Of a stretch of DNA of 9,884 bases, positions 7,531 through 9,884 are shown one piece after another (the stretch's first letter is position 1; each line of letters starts with the position of its first letter). The notes beneath the pieces were generated by a model. It made no database searches. It was not told where the DNA came from and saw only the letters and a program-made list of their open reading frames with translations. Source of the DNA: Holosporales bacterium (GTDB lineage Bacteria; Pseudomonadota; Alphaproteobacteria; BNTO01); the NCBI GenBank assembly GCA_031273545.1, contig JAISRQ010000051.1, positions 1 to 9,884 on the forward strand, read 5' to 3'. The translations under genes were made by a program, and so were the position numbers.

Positions 7531-7699
7531 CTTGTGGTACGTTGTTTCCTAAGGCGAAAAATTATTTCATAAGGGTATATATTATGACAGTTAGGATCGT
7601 ATCTTCGGCTATTTGTCGAATCCCACGCATTTTGGTCTATCAAAGCGAAACATAACTTTATAGAATCTAACAAATAGTTGCGTTTTTCAAGACCACGAT
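7531..7699 (+). other. intergenic region between tssF and rluC
   Basis: These 169 bp contain a possible 23-codon ORF (listed separately), a weak bulged hairpin (7594-7599 with 7617-7623) and an upstream segment (7641-7654) complementary to the rluC start. No clear promoter pair or terminator is seen. TATATT at 7578 is only a weak -10 candidate. Confidence 0.4.
7584..7655 (+). CDS. possible 23-residue leader ORF before rluC
   Basis: ATG 7584 is preceded by AAGGG (7571-7575) with 8-nt spacing and runs to TAA at 7653-7655. The product (MTVRIVSSAICRIPRILV plus five residues) is basic with no recognisable family. The stop falls at the complementary segment that can pair with the rluC start region. 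Chance occurrence is quite possible. Confidence 0.2.
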   Translation: MTVRIVSSAICRIPRILVYQSET

Positions 7700-8629
7700 A
7701 TGTCGCTTTCGTATAAAGACTATGTTTACAATGAAGATTTTCCATCGCGATTGGACCGTTGGTTAAAACGGCAATACAGCGGATGCACCCAAGGGGCGAT
7801 TGAGAAGTCCATTCGCGCACGGTTTATTCGCGTAAACGGGATCAGGACGTCCGCAGGTGCCGCCCTCTCCGCAGGAGATACCGTTTCTGTGGAGATACAT
7901 CTTCACCAAAAATGGGAAGATCTAGCCCCTGTTAGTTCAGAAAAAGTCGTCAGCTATAGTTTTAATGACATTGTATTGGATGAAACGCCAGAATTTATGA
8001 TAATGAATAAACCCTCTGGCTTAGATGTACAAGGTGGTATGCATGTTAGCGCAAACATAGACGACTGGCTTAAGTCAAAATCCCGCGAATACAGGTTGGT
8101 TCACAGGATTGACCGCGCCACAAGCGGCCTCTTAATTGTGGCTAAAACGTTAAGTGTTGCTGTGTTTTTAACTCGGATGTTCAGGGAACATAAAATAAAG
8201 AAATGTTACAGGGCAATCGTTTATGGAAAACTTGTACCTGATGTTGGGCAAATAACCTTGCCAATATCACCACACGGATCTTCCCCTTCGCTGATGGCTG
8301 TGGACAGAAACTCTGGGAAGCCGTCAATTACAAACTACAAGGTTTTGCATTATAACGCGGAAGGAAATTGGTCTGATGTAGAGTTGATGCCTATGACTGG
8401 ACGTAAACATCAGCTTAGGGTTCATATGTCTGCAATTGGACACCCTATTGCTGGGGATGACAAATATGATGTATCCAAAAAAGCGCTGTATCTTATTGAT
8501 GGTATTCCAAGGAATGCGTTGCTTTTGCATGCATGGCGAATTTCTTTTGCGCAACCTATAGGAAATAAGGTACAAGCCCGCTCGTGGGTGGCACCGTTGC
8601 CTGGGTACTGGCCAAGCAAACAAGCATGA
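7700..8629 (+). CDS. rluC: 23S rRNA pseudouridine synthase, RluA family (RluC type)
   Basis: The 309-residue enzyme isomerises uridines in 23S rRNA to pseudouridine (RluC sites in E. coli are 955, 2504 and 2580). An S4 RNA-binding domain (about 13-70; SRLDRWLKRQYSG, RARFIRVNG, LSAGDTV) precedes the catalytic domain (about 90-290). The active-site motif is HRIDRATSGLL with catalytic D138, preceded by NKPSGLDVQGG and followed by MTGRKHQLRVHM and HPIAGDDKY. The S4 layout and sequence fit alphaproteobacterial RluC better than RluA, which lacks S4; RluD is the main alternative. ATG 7700 is the only start in this frame after an upstream stop at 7661. It has no Shine-Dalgarno, and 7641-7654 (CAAAGCGAAACATA) can pair with the start region TATGTCGCTTT, perhaps limiting translation. 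Confidence 0.93.
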   Translation: MSLSYKDYVYNEDFPSRLDRWLKRQYSGCTQGAIEKSIRARFIRVNGIRTSAGAALSAGDTVSVEIHLHQKWEDLAPVSSEKVVSYSFNDIVLDETPEFMIMNKPSGLDVQGGMHVSANIDDWLKSKSREYRLVHRIDRATSGLLIVAKTLSVAVFLTRMFREHKIKKCYRAIVYGKLVPDVGQITLPISPHGSSPSLMAVDRNSGKPSITNYKVLHYNAEGNWSDVELMPMTGRKHQLRVHMSAIGHPIAGDDKYDVSKKALYLIDGIPRNALLLHAWRISFAQPIGNKVQARSWVAPLPGYWPSKQA

Positions 8630-8639
8630 GGTGCCTAGT

Positions 8640-8702
8640 ATGTCATCTACCCCTAAGGATAGTGTCCCACAAGACGAGCGACTAGCAAGTGATTCTTTTT
8701 GA
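8640..8702 (+). CDS. 20-residue ORF just after rluC
   Basis: ATG 8640 follows GAGG (8628-8631), which overlaps the rluC stop, with 8-nt spacing. The ORF ends at TGA 8700-8702. The product is short, hydrophilic and acidic-leaning (MSSTPKDSVPQ, then DERLASDSF). It could be a small protein translationally coupled to rluC or the surviving N-terminus of a lost gene, since plsY converges only 8 bp beyond. No family is recognised. Confidence 0.3.
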   Translation: MSSTPKDSVPQDERLASDSF

Positions 8703-8709
8703 TTTTGTC

Positions 8710-9324
8710 TTATTTCTTTTGAGAACTACTTATCTTCATTTCGTTTCCACTAAGTAGGCGTTTCAAATTTGATGCATGTGTGATTAACACAACAACAGCA
8801 ACAATAACCGAAAAGGCAAACAATGCACTCCTTCCCCCCGCAAATACCCACAAAAACAACGGCATTACGCCACATAAGCTTATTAATGCAGCTAACGACG
8901 AAATTCTTGTTTTTGCGAAGACGCCTCCCCAAACAGTGACTCCAACAGCAAAGGCGAGTGGACTTAACGCGCAATACACCCCCGCAGTTGTTGCAACACC
9001 TTTGCCGCCCTTAAACTTTGACCAAACTGGAAAAATATGCCCTAGGACGGGCGCAATTGCGACAACAACGTCCGCATACCACGTGTGCTGGAAAAAACTG
9101 TCCGACGCGTAAACCCACACAGGGAGACCCCCCTTCAGGAAGTCGCATAAAAGCGTGAGCACAGCAGCCTTGTAGTTTCCTGTGCGGAGAACGTTAGTTG
9201 CTCCAGTGTTGCCAGAACCTATGCTGCGAATGTCGCCCAATTTAAATAAACGCGAAAAAAGCACTCCAAACGGGATGGAACCGCAAACGTAACCTAAAAT
9301 GGGAAAAAATAACAAACTACTCAT
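8710..9324 (-). CDS. plsY: acyl-phosphate:glycerol-3-phosphate acyltransferase PlsY
   Basis: The 204-residue integral membrane enzyme transfers an acyl group from acyl-phosphate (made by PlsX) to glycerol-3-phosphate, giving lysophosphatidate for phospholipid synthesis. All three PlsY motifs are present: SGNTGATNVLR (37-47), GHIFPVWSKFKGGKGVAT (95-112) and W132...KTRISSLAAL (138-147). Membrane helices run roughly at 3-24, 53-72, 83-103, 112-135, 141-160 and 165-182, matching the family's size and topology. The start ATG at 9324 lacks a clear Shine-Dalgarno. A 48-codon ORF with a good one ends 9 nt upstream, so coupled translation is possible. The gene converges on rluC, with no classic hairpin terminator in the short gap. 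Confidence 0.97.
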   Translation of the reverse strand: MSSLLFFPILGYVCGSIPFGVLFSRLFKLGDIRSIGSGNTGATNVLRTGNYKAAVLTLLCDFLKGGLPVWVYASDSFFQHTWYADVVVAIAPVLGHIFPVWSKFKGGKGVATTAGVYCALSPLAFAVGVTVWGGVFAKTRISSLAALISLCGVMPLFLWVFAGGRSALFAFSVIVAVVVLITHASNLKRLLSGNEMKISSSQKK

Positions 9325-9333
9325 TCTTGATAT

Positions 9334-9480
9334 TTACGGAGCAACTACCTTGGTGGATGATGGGATAGATCTGCGGCGAACACAAGAATAAAAGTGGAAC
9401 AGGTATGATTGTTCAGTTTCTTGTCCGCAATATTCAAGGCTTCGGGATATACGATCGAATCGTTTCCGAGAAGTAAGCAT
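9334..9480 (-). CDS. 48-residue ORF immediately upstream of plsY
   Basis: Reading the minus strand, ATG at 9480-9478 is preceded by GAGG (complement of 9486-9489) with 5-nt spacing, and the ORF stops at 9336-9334, 9 nt before the plsY ATG. The product is basic in its N-terminal part and around residues 35-37 (MLTSRKRFDRISRSLEYCGQ, later a FHFYSCVRRR stretch), with two Cys and no membrane segment. I recognise no family. Good ribosome binding and spacing favour a translated leader or small protein coupled to plsY; chance is the alternative. Confidence 0.4.
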   Translation of the reverse strand: MLTSRKRFDRISRSLEYCGQETEQSYLFHFYSCVRRRSIPSSTKVVAP

Positions 9481-9483
9481 TAC

Positions 9484-9541
9484 CACCTCATATACCCACT
9501 CTTCCAACTAACGTTGGAGGTGAGATATGAAAAAGCAATGA
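9484..9541 (+). promoter_or_regulatory. inverted repeat with strong Shine-Dalgarno and a 4-codon micro-ORF
   Basis: TCCAAC (9503-9508) pairs with GTTGGA (9513-9518) around TAAC. A competing stem, CACCTC (9484-9489) with GAGGTG (9517-9522), would bury the ribosome site. GGAGG (9516-9520) sits 6 nt before ATG 9527, which opens only Met-Lys-Lys-Gln-stop. Because of the inverted repeat, the minus strand also gains a GAGG, used by the 48-codon ORF. The rest of 9542-9609 shows nothing convincing. Confidence 0.35.
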
Positions 9542-9609
9542 GTTGCGATTCCAATGAGTGAGTATATTTACGACTAGTTTACATGCTTGCTATGAACAAG
9601 CTATCCCTG

Positions 9610-9882
9610 TTACTGCTTCTGCCAAACGCCATTATGATGTACCAAGGTCCCCATTCCACCAGGAAGAATAACTGTACAGTTTTCACTAATACGCTCACGC
9701 CTTTTAACCTGGAGCTCTGCTTCGGTTAACTCCCTATGCCCGTCAGGCCATAATAACTGATTAATATTTGCGCCAAAAATACGATCCAGGACGCGAGTCG
9801 CATTATTAATGGGGTCACCATAAGAAGAGGAAAAGACACGATTACACGCGGATAAGTCTAGCCTCGTTAATCCTGTTTCGCA
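9610..9882 (-). CDS. 3' end of a minus-strand gene, possibly LOG/SLOG-like (partial)
   Basis: An open frame enters from the right edge and runs 90 codons to TAA (9612-9610); its start lies outside the window. It begins CETGLTRLDLSACNRVFS, continues through YGDPINNATRVLDRIFG, and closes with RRERISENCTVILPGGMGT, LVHHNGVWQKQ. LPGGMGT followed eight residues later by W..Q recalls the PGGxGT-E-W-QL stretch of LOG (cytokinin-riboside hydrolase/lysine decarboxylase-like) proteins, where an ERK-type segment also precedes it. However, the catalytic Glu after PGGxGT is not evident and the protein ends where LOG proteins continue. It may be a truncated or degenerate member, or unrelated. Confidence 0.5.
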   Translation of the reverse strand, partial: CETGLTRLDLSACNRVFSSSYGDPINNATRVLDRIFGANINQLLWPDGHRELTEAELQVKRRERISENCTVILPGGMGTLVHHNGVWQKQ

Positions 9883-9884
9883 AA

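Noticed and set aside
7594..7626. tRNA-like T-arm (TCGAATCCC) that could mark a tRNA fragment or attachment site
   Set aside because: Only the 3' half resembles a T-loop; there is no matching 5' T-stem, anticodon arm or acceptor stem, and no integrase nearby.
8690..8720. T-rich stretch as a Rho-independent terminator for rluC
   Set aside because: No GC-rich hairpin precedes the T runs, so the classic terminator structure is missing.
8780..9112. 110-codon plus-strand ORF
   Set aside because: It is antisense to plsY, whose conserved motifs establish the real gene.
9527..9575. TGA read as an amino acid to extend the four-codon ORF
   Set aside because: Reading through TGA meets TAG after 16 codons, and rluC ends at a normal TGA, so recoding is not supported.

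Overview
The window reads like the chromosome of an alphaproteobacterium of moderate to low GC. The PlsY sequence (GDIR-IGSGN-GATNVLRTG, ending in a NLKRLL-type tail) and the RluC sequence (RLDRWLKRQY, then NKPSGLDVQGG) are of alphaproteobacterial type. Loose gene packing and an isolated type VI secretion gene would fit a host-associated lineage such as Holosporales, but that assignment is inference and no rRNA or other marker gene is present to fix it.

Layout. Positions 1-217 are non-coding and begin with an imperfect palindromic element (1-112). Positions 218-5511 hold three co-directional genes with gaps of 19 and 10 bp, which is most likely one operon: (i) a secreted or membrane-tethered amino-acid-type solute-binding protein on a long Ala/Pro/Lys repeat linker; (ii) a membrane class III adenylate cyclase with a periplasmic Cache-type sensor; (iii) a divergent dicarboxylate/amino acid:cation symporter (SDF family) with a 137-residue hydrophilic cytoplasmic-type tail. 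Positions 5512-5670 form a structured intergenic region with a perfect 10-bp hairpin, a second nested inverted repeat and an extended -10 promoter. They lead into tssF (5671-7530), a T6SS baseplate subunit without its usual partner tssG beside it. After a 169-bp gap comes rluC (7700-8629), an RluA-family 23S rRNA pseudouridine synthase, followed by a possible 20-codon ORF.

On the minus strand, plsY (9324-8710) is a complete acyl-phosphate:glycerol-3-phosphate acyltransferase. It is preceded by a 48-codon ORF with a good ribosome binding site (9480-9334) that ends 9 nt before plsY. The right edge carries the 3' part of another minus-strand gene (9882-9610), whose last 35 residues weakly recall the PGGxGT region of LOG/SLOG proteins.

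Working together. The clearest candidate for an undescribed system is the 218-5511 operon. It joins an extracytoplasmic amino-acid receptor, a Cache-domain cAMP synthase and a symporter whose substrate- and cation-site residues depart from the glutamate/Na+ paradigm. Inference: this could be a nutrient-sensing and uptake module that couples an external amino acid or related ligand to cAMP. The rest (rluC, plsY) is housekeeping.
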